Shown one piece after another: positions 17,376 through 25,770 of a stretch of DNA of 37,985 bases (its first letter is position 1; each line of letters starts with the position of its first letter). Location of the stretch: contig CAMARL010000002.1 in assembly GCA_945860325.1 (NCBI GenBank), positions 1-37,985 of the forward strand, in the 5' to 3' direction. The translations under genes were made by a program, and so were the position numbers. A model generated the notes under the pieces. That model was not told the DNA's origin. It made no database searches and saw only the letters and a list, made by a program, of their open reading frames with translations. The stretch comes from Spirosoma fluviale. GTDB taxonomy: Bacteria; Bacteroidota; Bacteroidia; Cytophagales; Spirosomataceae.

Positions 17376-18074
17376 ATGAAGACAAACAAAATCATTTTGT
17401 TGATTGGCAGAGAACATCTCGAAAAAGACAGCTATCTATATACAGACATACTTTCAGAAATTAAGGGGATCCAATTTGATGTTTTCAATGACTCATACTC
17501 GTATTTCAGAAGAAGAGTTTATCCGTATATCGGTAAAGTTATCCCTAGATTTATCCGAAAACAACCCATCATAAGAAGCTTATATTTACAAATAGAGGAA
17601 CAAATTTATTCAATTATTCTGAATCCTAAGGATTATAAAATGCATGTAGCATTTCAAAAAAATCCTAATGACATTTTTTTAAGGATAGAAAAATTAGCCA
17701 GAAGGTTAAACAAAATTCCTAGAGATACTGAAATTACGTTAATTGGCCGAAGTGCTGGGGCGATTGTTGCCACCATGGTTTCCTTACAACATCCCATTCA
17801 CAAAATAATTTCGCTAGGGTATCCATTTAAGCATCCCGATTTTGAGGAAGAAGCCTTTCGGCACGAACATCTATTACAAGTAAATACGCCGATGTTAATT
17901 ATACAGGGGCTACAAGATGTTTATGGTGGCCAAGAAATTGAAAAAAAGTACAACTTTAATTCAAACACAACAATAGTCTTTGAAGACATTAATCATGATT
18001 TTGAATTAACGGAAGAAAACAGAATTCGAATTTTAAAAAATATCGAACAATTTATTTCTGGCTCAGAAAATTAA
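17376..18074 (+). CDS. Alpha/beta-hydrolase-fold protein of unknown substrate
   Basis: 232 residues from ATG 17376; the frame extends upstream only to a TTG. The nucleophile elbow 'IGRSAGA' (GxSxG) is near residue 137, the acid is likely the Asp in 'IIQGLQDVYGG', and the base is the His in 'DINHDFEL'. The order Ser-Asp-His and spacing fit an alpha/beta hydrolase. No signal peptide is apparent. A basic, aromatic insertion (about 35-75) precedes the nucleophile strand. The substrate is unknown. It ends convergently with mtaB; the stop codons overlap by 4 bases. The gene stands alone after the amt terminators. Confidence 0.7.
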   Translation: MKTNKIILLIGREHLEKDSYLYTDILSEIKGIQFDVFNDSYSYFRRRVYPYIGKVIPRFIRKQPIIRSLYLQIEEQIYSIILNPKDYKMHVAFQKNPNDIFLRIEKLARRLNKIPRDTEITLIGRSAGAIVATMVSLQHPIHKIISLGYPFKHPDFEEEAFRHEHLLQVNTPMLIIQGLQDVYGGQEIEKKYNFNSNTTIVFEDINHDFELTEENRIRILKNIEQFISGSEN

Positions 18075-19396
18075 ACAAAGGCATTTGAGAACAAAACATC
18101 TCCTGTTACTTCGCCATTTTCATCTATTGATTTATAACGAACGGATTGGATGGTATTGATCAATAATGGATCGTATACAGATTTGAACCTAACATAGTTT
18201 TCAGAAAAACCTTCCATAAAACCATTTTCATTTGATTCTTCAAACAAAACCTCACCCTTATTCCCTAGTTGGCTTTCATAAAAAGCACGTCTTTTTTTAT
18301 CTGAAAGTATGTGTAACATTTTGGATCTTTCAGATTTTTGAGCACCATCTACTTTAGGGAAAATTTCAGTGGCAAAGGTGTTAGGCCTTTCTGAATATGG
18401 GAAAACATGTAGATATGAAATATCGAGCTCCTGTAAAAACTGATAGGTTTCTAAAAACAATTCGGGAGTTTCTCCAGGGTGGCCTACAATTACATCTACA
18501 CCAATACATGCATTTGGCATCAATGATTTTATTAAAGCAATGCGATTTACATATAATTCTCGTTGATATCGACGTTTCATTAAACGTAAAACTGCATTCG
18601 ATCCTGATTGCAAGGGTATGTGAAAATGAGGAACGAAAGAATTTGAACTTGACAAGAAAGTAATTATTTCAGGGGTAATTAAATTGGGCTCAATGGAAGA
18701 TATACGAAATCGACTGATACTAGTTTTGAATTCAATCGCTTTAATTAAATCAAAAAAAGTTTCTTCCCGTTTTCCTTGTTGAATTCCAAAATCGCCTATA
18801 TTCACTCCCGTTAACACGATTTCTTTTACCCCTTTGTCAGCAATTTCTTCAATTAAAGCCAAGACGCTTTCAACTGTATCTGATCTAGATTGGCCTCTAG
18901 CCAAGGGTATTGTACAATATGAGCAGGGATAATCACATCCATCTTGAACTTTTAAAAATGTCCTTGTACGATCATTAACGGAATAAGAAGCATGATAATC
19001 TAAGTCATACCTTATTTCTGAGGTTAGCAATTTCGGAAGACTTGTATTTTTTTTATTTAAATAGGGTAGGATTAAATCAGGTAGTTGGAATTTTTCGTTA
19101 GCCCCTAAAACTAAATCCACACCTGGAATACTGGCAATTTCTTCGGGTTTCAATTGCGCATAGCATCCCATGATTACCACGGTGGAAGCTGGATTGATTT
19201 TTTTAGCTTCTCGAACGACTTTTTTACACTTTTTATCTGCTTGTTCGGTTACGCTACAGGTATTGATGACAAACAAATTAGGGGAATCTTGAAAATCCAC
19301 ACGAGTGAAACCCATAGGTTCTAAACTACGTGCAATTGAACTAGATTCTGCAAAATTCAATTTACAACCTAAGGTATAAAAAGCGACCTTTTTCAT
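18071..19396 (-). CDS. mtaB: tRNA t6A37 methylthiotransferase MtaB
   Basis: A 441-residue radical-SAM enzyme that converts t6A at position 37 of ANN-decoding tRNAs to ms2t6A. The N-terminal domain has the auxiliary-cluster cysteines in 'YTLGCKLNFAES' (Cys11), 'VINTCSVTEQAD' and 'MGCYAQ'. The radical-SAM motif is 'CDYPCSYC' (CX3CX2C), followed by 'IPLARGQSRS' and 'GVNIGDFG'. A C-terminal TRAM-like segment ends the protein. The 'YTLGCKLN' opening separates MtaB from MiaB and RimO. It is transcribed alone between the GSII terminator and the convergent hydrolase gene. Confidence 0.95.
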   Translation of the reverse strand: MKKVAFYTLGCKLNFAESSSIARSLEPMGFTRVDFQDSPNLFVINTCSVTEQADKKCKKVVREAKKINPASTVVIMGCYAQLKPEEIASIPGVDLVLGANEKFQLPDLILPYLNKKNTSLPKLLTSEIRYDLDYHASYSVNDRTRTFLKVQDGCDYPCSYCTIPLARGQSRSDTVESVLALIEEIADKGVKEIVLTGVNIGDFGIQQGKREETFFDLIKAIEFKTSISRFRISSIEPNLITPEIITFLSSSNSFVPHFHIPLQSGSNAVLRLMKRRYQRELYVNRIALIKSLMPNACIGVDVIVGHPGETPELFLETYQFLQELDISYLHVFPYSERPNTFATEIFPKVDGAQKSERSKMLHILSDKKRRAFYESQLGNKGEVLFEESNENGFMEGFSENYVRFKSVYDPLLINTIQSVRYKSIDENGEVTGDVLFSNAFV

Positions 19397-19420
19397 TTCT
19401 TAAAATAAGAGCATAAAGGT

Positions 19421-19451
19421 AAAACAAAAATGGCGGGAAAACCCGCCATTT
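19421..19451 (-). terminator. Intrinsic terminator of the GSII gene
   Basis: A 10-bp GC-rich stem (19428-19437 with 19442-19451) with a 4-base loop. On the minus strand it is followed by a T-rich tail (TTTTTGTTTT, overlapping the outer stem pairs). It lies 32 bases past the GSII stop. Confidence 0.92.
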
Positions 19452-19483
19452 CATTTCATAAAAGTATATAAATGCAAGATTAA

Positions 19484-20497
19484 TTAATATTTGGCCGTTT
19501 TAACGGTCTTAATAATACGCGCAGCTACTTTGTAAGGATCTGCAGCAGAATTTGGTCTGCGATCTTCTAACCAACCTTTCCAACCTTTTTCTACGGTAGC
19601 GATAGGGATACGAATAGACGCACCACGATCAGAAACACCATAAGAGAAAGAATCAATAGACTGAGTTTCGTGCTTACCCGTTAAGCGTAAATGATTATCA
19701 GCGCCATAAACATCAATATGCTCTTTTACGAATGGAGCAAATGCTGAACATATAGCGTCATACGTTTCTTTTTTACCGGCAGTACGTAAAGCTGTATTAG
19801 AGAAATTGGCATGCATACCTGATCCATTCCAATCTAATTCACCTAAAGGCTTACAATGCCAGTTAATTGACACACCAAATTTCTCACCCAAACGTTCTAA
19901 CAAATAACGTCCTATCCAAATTTGATCACCAGCTTCCTTAGCTCCTTTAGCAAACATTTGGAATTCCCACTGACCTGCAGCCACCTCAGCATTAATACCT
20001 TCAATGTTAAGTCCCGCTTCGATACATAAATCTAAATGCTCTTCTACAATCTCACGTCCGTAGGCATTCGATGCTCCTACTGAACAATAATATGGCCCTT
20101 GTGGAGCTGGATATCCATTAGCAGGAAAACCTAATGGCTTATTAGTTTCTGGATCCCATAAAAAATACTCTTGTTCGAAACCGAACCAAAAATCATTATC
20201 ATCATCCTCAATTGTCGCTCGGCCATTGCTCACGTGAGGAGTACCATCTGAATTCAAAACATCACACATCACTAAATATGCATTTTTGCGAGACGGATCT
20301 GGGCAAATAAACACAGGACGCAAAAGACAATCTGAAGAGCCACCTGGAGCTTGCTCCGTAGATGAACCATCAAAACACCACATATCACAATCCGCTAACT
20401 TTCCACTAAAATTATTTTCGATTTTAGTTTTAGAACGTAAACTCTGGGTAGGTTTGTAACCATCCAACCAAATGTACTCCAATTTAGACTTAGCCAT
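19484..20497 (-). CDS. glnII: Glutamine synthetase type II (eukaryote-like)
   Basis: A 337-residue glutamine synthetase of the GSII class, which joins ammonium to glutamate at the cost of ATP in the cytosol. The beta-grasp part holds 'WCFDGSSTEQAPGGSSD', and the catalytic part holds 'WFGFEQEYFLW' (metal-ligand glutamates), 'GINAEVAAGQWEFQ', 'NGSGMHANFS' and 'DRGASIRIP'. These are the eukaryotic GSII forms, not those of bacterial GSI, and there is no adenylylation tyrosine loop. Bacterial GSII enzymes are usually octa- or decameric. It is monocistronic, with a matching promoter and a strong terminator, and divergent from a GSIII gene 245 bases away. Confidence 0.95.
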   Translation of the reverse strand: MAKSKLEYIWLDGYKPTQSLRSKTKIENNFSGKLADCDMWCFDGSSTEQAPGGSSDCLLRPVFICPDPSRKNAYLVMCDVLNSDGTPHVSNGRATIEDDDNDFWFGFEQEYFLWDPETNKPLGFPANGYPAPQGPYYCSVGASNAYGREIVEEHLDLCIEAGLNIEGINAEVAAGQWEFQMFAKGAKEAGDQIWIGRYLLERLGEKFGVSINWHCKPLGELDWNGSGMHANFSNTALRTAGKKETYDAICSAFAPFVKEHIDVYGADNHLRLTGKHETQSIDSFSYGVSDRGASIRIPIATVEKGWKGWLEDRRPNSAADPYKVAARIIKTVKTAKY

Positions 20498-20547
20498 AAT
20501 TTTAAACGTGTTTTTGTTAATAAATACATTTATTTTTCAATACATTA

Positions 20548-20577
20548 CAAATTTAAACTTGATTTTAACAATTGCAA
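20548..20577 (-). promoter_or_regulatory. Promoter of the GSII gene
   Basis: On the minus strand TTG (20575-20577), a 19-base spacer, and TAAATTTG (20548-20555, full TAnnTTTG match). The leader would be about 45 bases. The GSIII side of the 245-base divergent region is AT-rich and shows no equally clear element. Confidence 0.55.
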
Positions 20578-20742
20578 CGATTTTATTGAAAATCTTATAC
20601 GTTTATTAACCTATTATTCAATTTTATTAAAAAAATTTAATTATTTCCAAGAAAATTATATATAAAAAATTCCTTTCCCAATTGTTTAACATTATTGGTA
20701 TAAATTGGTTATTTTTACTCTATATAATAAATATGAATCCTT

Positions 20743-22950
20743 ATGGCCATTACTAGATTTAAGGCGTTAGAATTAGCTCAATCACGCGCTAATACTCATG
20801 TAAAATTACCCACTGAAAAAGTAACTGATTATTATGGAAGTATGACCTTCAATGATGAAGTGATGCGTTCATTATTGTCTCCTGAAGCCTATTTAAAGAT
20901 CAATACAGCTATAAATTCTGGAACTAAGATTGACCGCGATGCGGCCGATGAAGTGGCTGCTGCTATGAAATCTTGGGCTATTTCAAAAGGTGCCACGCAT
21001 TACACCCATTGGTTTCAGCCTTTAACAGGGACGACTGCAGAAAAACACGATTCATTTTTTGATATAGATTTAAGTACAGGAAAGGCCGTTGAAAAGTTTA
21101 AGGGATCAGCCTTAGTACAGCAAGAACCCGATGCTTCATCATTTCCAAATGGGGGTATTAGGTCGACATTTGAGGCAAGAGGGTATACGGGTTGGGATCC
21201 ATCTTCTCCCGCTTTTATCATGGAAAATGCGGCTGGTACAGCGACCTTATGTATTCCATCTGTTTTTGTTTCATACACAGGTGAAGCACTAGATTACAAA
21301 ACACCCCTATTGAAATCAATCGAATTAGTTGACAAAGCCGCTACAGCAGTCATCAAAGAATTTTTCAATCGAGATATAAGCAAGGTAATACCTACATTAG
21401 GAGCTGAGCAAGAATACTTTGTCATCGACGAAGCTTTGTTTAATGCGAGGCCAGATCTAATGATGGCTGGCCGAACCGTTTTCGGGCATGCACCGGCAAA
21501 AGGCCAACAATTAGAAGATCATTATTTTGGATCTATACCTAATCGGGTAAATTCGTTTATGGTCGACTTTGAAATAGAGGCGATGAAGTTAGGGATGCCC
21601 GTAAGGACAAGACACAATGAAGTGGCACCCGCTCAGTTTGAGGTAGCGCCCACATTTGAAGAAGCTAATTTAGCTTGTGATCACAATGCTTTATTAATGG
21701 ATTTGATGTCTAAAGTGGCTAGTAAACATAAATTAAAAGTATTATTTCATGAAAAACCATTTGCGGGAATTAACGGAAGTGGTAAGCATAATAACTGGGC
21801 ATTAGCAACCGATACAGGGATTAATTTATTAGCTCCATCTTCAAAACCAAAGGAAAATTTACGTTTTCTTACCTTTTTTGTTAACACCTTAAAGGCGGTT
21901 CATGATCATGCCGATTTGTTGCGCGCGTCCATTGCCTCAGCAGGAAACGAACATCGTTTAGGAGCCAATGAGGCCCCTCCAGCCATTGTGTCAGTATTTT
22001 TGGGCTCTACCATGAGTCAAGTATTGGATGAGATGGAAAACATGAGTGATTTGGATGACATTCATTTAGAAAAAGGGGATAATGTTTATTTGAAGTTGGG
22101 TATCAATAAAATTCCTTCTTTACTCTTAGACAATACAGATCGAAACAGAACTTCTCCATTTGCCTTTACGGGCAATAAATTTGAATTCAGAGCGGTTGGC
22201 TCCTCCGCAAACTCGGCTGCACCCATGACGATTTTAAATACGATTGTTGCAGACCAATTAATTATATTTAGAAAAGAGGTGGAAGTTGTCCTCGAAAAGG
22301 GGGTTAAAAAGGAATTAGCTATTATGGAAGTCCTCAAGAAATATGTGAAAGAGTCTAAAAAGATCCGCTTTGAGGGAAATGGATATTCAGAAGAATGGGT
22401 AGAAGAAGCGGCCAAGAGAGGTTTGTCAAATTTTAAGACCACCCCAGAGGCATTGGCCGTTTATGCTCGACCAGAATCGATTGAATTATTTACCAAACAT
22501 GGGATTTATTCAAAAGAGGAGATGCATGCAAGGCATGAAATTGAATTAGAAAATTACATCAAAAAAATTCAAATTGAGTCCAGGGTGATTGGAGATATGG
22601 CCATCAATCACATCGTTTCAACCTCATTAAAATATCAAACTCAATTGGTCGAAAATGTAAAAGGACAGAAAGAAATTGGCATTGATCCCCAATATTTTGC
22701 GCCAACGATTGAAATGATTAAAAAGATTTCTGAATATACGTCAACAATAGTTCGTCTACAAAATGAAATGACCGAGGCTAGAAAAAAGGCTAATAACATT
22801 GAGAATTTAGAGGAAAGAGCCACTATGTATGGAACGAAAGTAAAAGGGTTCTTTGAGGAAATTAGGTATGCTGTGGATAAATTAGAACTCATTGTAGACG
22901 ACGATGAATGGCCATTACCAAAGTATAGAGAATTATTATTAATTAAATAG
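20743..22950 (+). CDS. glnN: Glutamine synthetase type III
   Basis: A 735-residue GSIII, the large dodecameric glutamine synthetase typical of Bacteroidota and cyanobacteria. The N-terminal region has 'MTFNDEVMRSLL' and the catalytic core 'PTLGAEQEYFVID', 'RHNEVAPAQFEVAPTFEE', 'GINGSGKHNNW', 'GNEHRLGANEAPPA' and 'NKFEFRAVGSS'. A long C-terminal helical region (about 600-720) follows, as in the family. It overlaps in reaction with the divergent GSII. An acidic orphan gene begins 12 bases after its stop, followed without gap by rsmE, so GSIII may head a four-gene unit. Confidence 0.96.
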   Translation: MAITRFKALELAQSRANTHVKLPTEKVTDYYGSMTFNDEVMRSLLSPEAYLKINTAINSGTKIDRDAADEVAAAMKSWAISKGATHYTHWFQPLTGTTAEKHDSFFDIDLSTGKAVEKFKGSALVQQEPDASSFPNGGIRSTFEARGYTGWDPSSPAFIMENAAGTATLCIPSVFVSYTGEALDYKTPLLKSIELVDKAATAVIKEFFNRDISKVIPTLGAEQEYFVIDEALFNARPDLMMAGRTVFGHAPAKGQQLEDHYFGSIPNRVNSFMVDFEIEAMKLGMPVRTRHNEVAPAQFEVAPTFEEANLACDHNALLMDLMSKVASKHKLKVLFHEKPFAGINGSGKHNNWALATDTGINLLAPSSKPKENLRFLTFFVNTLKAVHDHADLLRASIASAGNEHRLGANEAPPAIVSVFLGSTMSQVLDEMENMSDLDDIHLEKGDNVYLKLGINKIPSLLLDNTDRNRTSPFAFTGNKFEFRAVGSSANSAAPMTILNTIVADQLIIFRKEVEVVLEKGVKKELAIMEVLKKYVKESKKIRFEGNGYSEEWVEEAAKRGLSNFKTTPEALAVYARPESIELFTKHGIYSKEEMHARHEIELENYIKKIQIESRVIGDMAINHIVSTSLKYQTQLVENVKGQKEIGIDPQYFAPTIEMIKKISEYTSTIVRLQNEMTEARKKANNIENLEERATMYGTKVKGFFEEIRYAVDKLELIVDDDEWPLPKYRELLLIK

Positions 22951-22962
22951 CCAATAATCCAT

Positions 22963-23520
22963 ATGTTGAAACAAAATAATCCTGGATATTTAGCTGAAGA
23001 AATAGCTAACTTAAAAGCTCTTTGCGCTGCAGAGAACAAATCATTTATTGTCATTGATGATGAAGATTTGCCTATGGGTAATGACAAAGAAATGGTTCAT
23101 ATTCAGTTTATAGGAAATTATAAGGAGAAGGAAGTTGTATATGATGCAATTCTTTGTACACTTCAATTACATTATTCGAGTACAATCTATGAAGAAGCGG
23201 AGCGTGAGGCCATCGAGCAATTTCCATTATACGTTCCTATTGAAAATAGAGATGAGACCTATGTAGCGAATGAAGTTCTAGATGACGAAGTGGAAATGAT
23301 GATTTTAGAAATCATTGATGAAATAGAAGAAAATGATGACATCAAAGTAAGCGAGTATGTTGAGCTAGATGAAGATTTTGACTTTGGAATAAGCTTAGAA
23401 GCCGCATTATATGTAGCAGCATTAGAAGAAGAAGTCATTGAAAAATTCATTTCAGATTTTAATTCGAATAACTTAAAGCTTGATTCTTCCTTATATTCAT
23501 TTAAAACAGAAGAAGAGTAA
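22963..23520 (+). CDS. Acidic protein of unknown function
   Basis: A 185-residue protein that I do not recognise. The N-terminal half (about 1-95) looks globular, with 'KSFIVIDDEDLPMG' and 'VHIQFIGNYKEKEVVYDAILCTL' suggesting beta-strands. The C-terminal half is extremely rich in Glu and Asp with alternating hydrophobic residues, suggesting acidic helices, and ends in 'TEEE'. No signal peptide, membrane segment or cysteine motif is seen. It starts 12 bases after the GSIII stop, and its own stop abuts the rsmE start with no base between, so it is certainly part of a transcript and probably translationally coupled. The tight packing and strong reading frame make it a real gene. Confidence 0.8.
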   Translation: MLKQNNPGYLAEEIANLKALCAAENKSFIVIDDEDLPMGNDKEMVHIQFIGNYKEKEVVYDAILCTLQLHYSSTIYEEAEREAIEQFPLYVPIENRDETYVANEVLDDEVEMMILEIIDEIEENDDIKVSEYVELDEDFDFGISLEAALYVAALEEEVIEKFISDFNSNNLKLDSSLYSFKTEEE

Positions 23521-24246
23521 ATGAGCTATCCGGTTTTTTATGCATCGGAACCTGAATTAAAGTCTGGTTTAAGTGAAGAAGAATCTTTTCATGCCTGTAG
23601 GGTCCTGCGTTTAAAAAATGGGGATCAAATCCATATTTTGGACGGAAAGGGGAAACGCTTTCAAGCAGAATTAGAATTGGTAGATTCTAAAAAGACTACT
23701 TTCAGGTCATTACGTATGTTGGAAGAGATTAAAAATCCAAATTATTCCATTTCTCTTTGGGTAGCTCCAACAAAACAAATGGAGCGAATGGAATGGATGG
23801 TTGAAAAATGTACCGAACTAGGTATCCATTCAATAGGATTTTTTCATTCAAGATATTCCGAAAGGAAAGAAATAAAATTAAATCGATTAGAAAAAATAGC
23901 TGTCTCAGCGCTAAAACAGTCAAAAAATTTATTTTTGCCAGAGATTAAACCGATGGTTTCGATCAAAGAAATCATTCCATTGCCAGCTAAACAAGATTCT
24001 TCAAATCAATATTTGTTTGCCCACATAGCGGATCCAGTGGACCAAGCACTATTTAAAATTTTACATAAAAACATCCATTTAAATATTCTGATAGGGCCAG
24101 AAGGTGATTTTTCAAATGAGGAAAGTGATTCTTTGTTGGCAAATAGCTGGCTACCCTTTAGTTTAGGCAAAGCAATTTTACGAACAGAAACTGCTTGCAT
24201 CGCAGCTACTCATAGTGTCCATTTGATTCATGCGCTCCATGAATAA
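23521..24246 (+). CDS. rsmE: 16S rRNA m3U1498 methyltransferase RsmE
   Basis: A 241-residue SPOUT-class RNA methyltransferase that methylates U1498 of 16S rRNA. The N-terminal PUA-like domain has 'EESFHACRVLRLKNGD', and the C-terminal knotted SAM-binding domain has 'ILIGPEGDFSNEE' and 'LGKAILRTETACIAA', both diagnostic. Length is normal. Its ATG follows directly on the stop of the acidic gene, and its 3' end overlaps the DUF4159 gene by 8 to 17 bases. Confidence 0.95.
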   Translation: MSYPVFYASEPELKSGLSEEESFHACRVLRLKNGDQIHILDGKGKRFQAELELVDSKKTTFRSLRMLEEIKNPNYSISLWVAPTKQMERMEWMVEKCTELGIHSIGFFHSRYSERKEIKLNRLEKIAVSALKQSKNLFLPEIKPMVSIKEIIPLPAKQDSSNQYLFAHIADPVDQALFKILHKNIHLNILIGPEGDFSNEESDSLLANSWLPFSLGKAILRTETACIAATHSVHLIHALHE

Positions 24247-24886
24247 AATAGTAATCGTATTTTTTTTCTTTTGCAGTTCAACCCTTTTAGGTCAAATAAA
24301 ATTGGCTAAAGTGAAGTATTCAGGGGGAGGAGATTGGTATGCCAATAAAACTTCGTTGCCTAATTTGATTCAATTTTGCAATTCAAACTTACCTTTAAAA
24401 CTATCAACCACACCTGAAACAGTCGAATTAACAAGCAAACAATTATTCAATTATCCGTTCATACACTTAACAGGACATGGAAATATTTTGTTCAATGATA
24501 ATGAAACACAAAATTTAAGGACTTATTTACTCGGAGGAGGTTTTCTACATATAGATGACAATTACGGATTAGACGTTTACATAAGAAGGGAAATGAAAAA
24601 AGTATTTCCTTCATTAGAATTTGTGGAACTTCCATTTACGCATGCTATTTATCATCAGACATTTAATTTCCCGACAGGATTACCTAAAATTCATGAGCAT
24701 GACGGAAGGCCCGCACAAGGATTTGGACTCATTTATAAAGGAAGACTGATCTGTTTTTATTCGTATGAGAGTGATTTGGGAAATGGGTGGGAGGATGTTG
24801 GTACCTATACAGATCCTGCTGAAAAACATCAAGAAGCTTTAAAGATGGGAGCTAATATTCTTCAATATGCGTTCAAAAATCCTTAG
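24239..24886 (+). CDS. Secreted DUF4159 family protein
   Basis: About 215 residues from the chosen ATG, which starts a signal peptide (MNKIVIVFFFFCSSTLLGQ); an in-frame ATG three codons earlier (24230) is equally open. The mature part matches DUF4159: 'VKYSGGGDWYANKTSLPNL', 'FIHLTGHGNILF', 'YLLGGGFLHIDDNYG' and 'LPFTHAIYH'. The fold of this family resembles a glutamine-amidotransferase-like flavodoxin fold, with no proven activity. It overlaps rsmE and ends the transcription unit that may begin with GSIII. The product is probably periplasmic. Confidence 0.82.
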   Translation: MNKIVIVFFFFCSSTLLGQIKLAKVKYSGGGDWYANKTSLPNLIQFCNSNLPLKLSTTPETVELTSKQLFNYPFIHLTGHGNILFNDNETQNLRTYLLGGGFLHIDDNYGLDVYIRREMKKVFPSLEFVELPFTHAIYHQTFNFPTGLPKIHEHDGRPAQGFGLIYKGRLICFYSYESDLGNGWEDVGTYTDPAEKHQEALKMGANILQYAFKNP

Positions 24887-24945
24887 AAATGATAAAAATC
24901 AATTATTTAAAATAATCAAAACAAAAAGAGTGTAAAAATGCTTAT

Positions 24946-24953
24946 TATATTTG
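24946..24953 (+). promoter_or_regulatory. Candidate -7 box of the desaturase gene
   Basis: TATATTTG is a full TAnnTTTG match 23 bases before the start codon, but no TTG stands at the expected upstream spacing. Confidence 0.25.
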
Positions 24954-24976
24954 TAACTAAATTTTAAAAAGAAAAA

Positions 24977-25738
24977 ATGCAATTAGTCATTCCCGCTTTC
25001 ATTATACATTGGTATATTTCATTATTTAGCCAAACCTTTTTTCTTCATCGGTATTCAGCGCACAAAATGTTTGTCATGAATAAATTTTGGGAAAAATTCT
25101 TTTATTTCTTGACCTATTTATCTCAAGGATCCTCCTTTTTAAGTCCTAGGGCTTATGCGGTCTTGCATAGAATGCATCATGCATTTTCTGACACTAAAAA
25201 AGATCCACATTCTCCTATGTTTTCGAACAATGTCTTCACAATGATGTGGAAAACAAAGGATCTGTACAATGCCGTATTAAATAGAAAGAGTAACGTTGAA
25301 GATCGATTTGAGCATGATTATCCCGTCTCTAAAACGATTGAAAAGATAGGTGACTCTTGGATTTCTCGGATAGGTTGGGGCGTTGCTTATGCCTCATTTT
25401 ATATCATTGCCTACATCTATTTTAACATGCATTGGGCATTTTTCCTTTTATTACCAGTGCATTTTTTAATGGGTCCCGTACATGGTGCGATTGTAAATTG
25501 GTCAGGTCATAAATATGGATATCAAAATTATGATAACCATGATCATTCGAAAAATTCTTTGGTATTTGATGTGCTTATGATGGGTGAATTGTTTCAAAAC
25601 AACCATCATAAATTGCCTAACCAAGTGAATTTTGCTTCCAAATGGTTTGAGTTTGATCCTACCTATCCCGTAATAAAACTATTAACGTGGCTGAAAATAA
25701 TTAAACCCAATATTAAGCCGGCAGACGCGAAATTTTAA
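24977..25738 (+). CDS. Membrane fatty-acid (acyl-CoA) desaturase
   Basis: A 253-residue integral membrane di-iron desaturase. Histidine boxes are 'HRYSAH' (HX4H, residues 24-29), 'HRMHH' (HX2HH, about 64-68) and 'QNNHH' in the third position, with further histidines in 'WSGHKYGYQNYDNHDH'. This arrangement fits the delta-9 stearoyl/acyl-lipid desaturase group, which introduces double bases into acyl chains and so tunes membrane fluidity. Hydrophobic segments at about 3-20, 36-50 and 125-160 give the expected topology with the boxes in the cytosol. Shorter than animal SCD, as in other bacteria. The gene is alone between a 90-base spacer and a bidirectional terminator. Confidence 0.88.
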   Translation: MQLVIPAFIIHWYISLFSQTFFLHRYSAHKMFVMNKFWEKFFYFLTYLSQGSSFLSPRAYAVLHRMHHAFSDTKKDPHSPMFSNNVFTMMWKTKDLYNAVLNRKSNVEDRFEHDYPVSKTIEKIGDSWISRIGWGVAYASFYIIAYIYFNMHWAFFLLLPVHFLMGPVHGAIVNWSGHKYGYQNYDNHDHSKNSLVFDVLMMGELFQNNHHKLPNQVNFASKWFEFDPTYPVIKLLTWLKIIKPNIKPADAKF

Positions 25739-25744
25739 ATTATT

Positions 25745-25770
25745 AAAAAGCCCTTTAACGAGGGCTTTTT
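25745..25770. terminator. Bidirectional terminator between desaturase and E2 genes
   Basis: A 10-bp stem (25745-25754 with 25761-25770, arms AAAAAGCCCT/AGGGCTTTTT) with a 6-base loop. The A and T flanks serve both convergent genes; it touches the E2 stop codon at 25769. Confidence 0.92.

Noticed and set aside
22641..23087. 148-codon minus-strand frame across the GSIII end and acidic gene start
   Set aside because: Its Ser-rich, low-complexity product is the mirror of Glu/Asp/Lys codons of the sense genes, and both sense genes are better supported.
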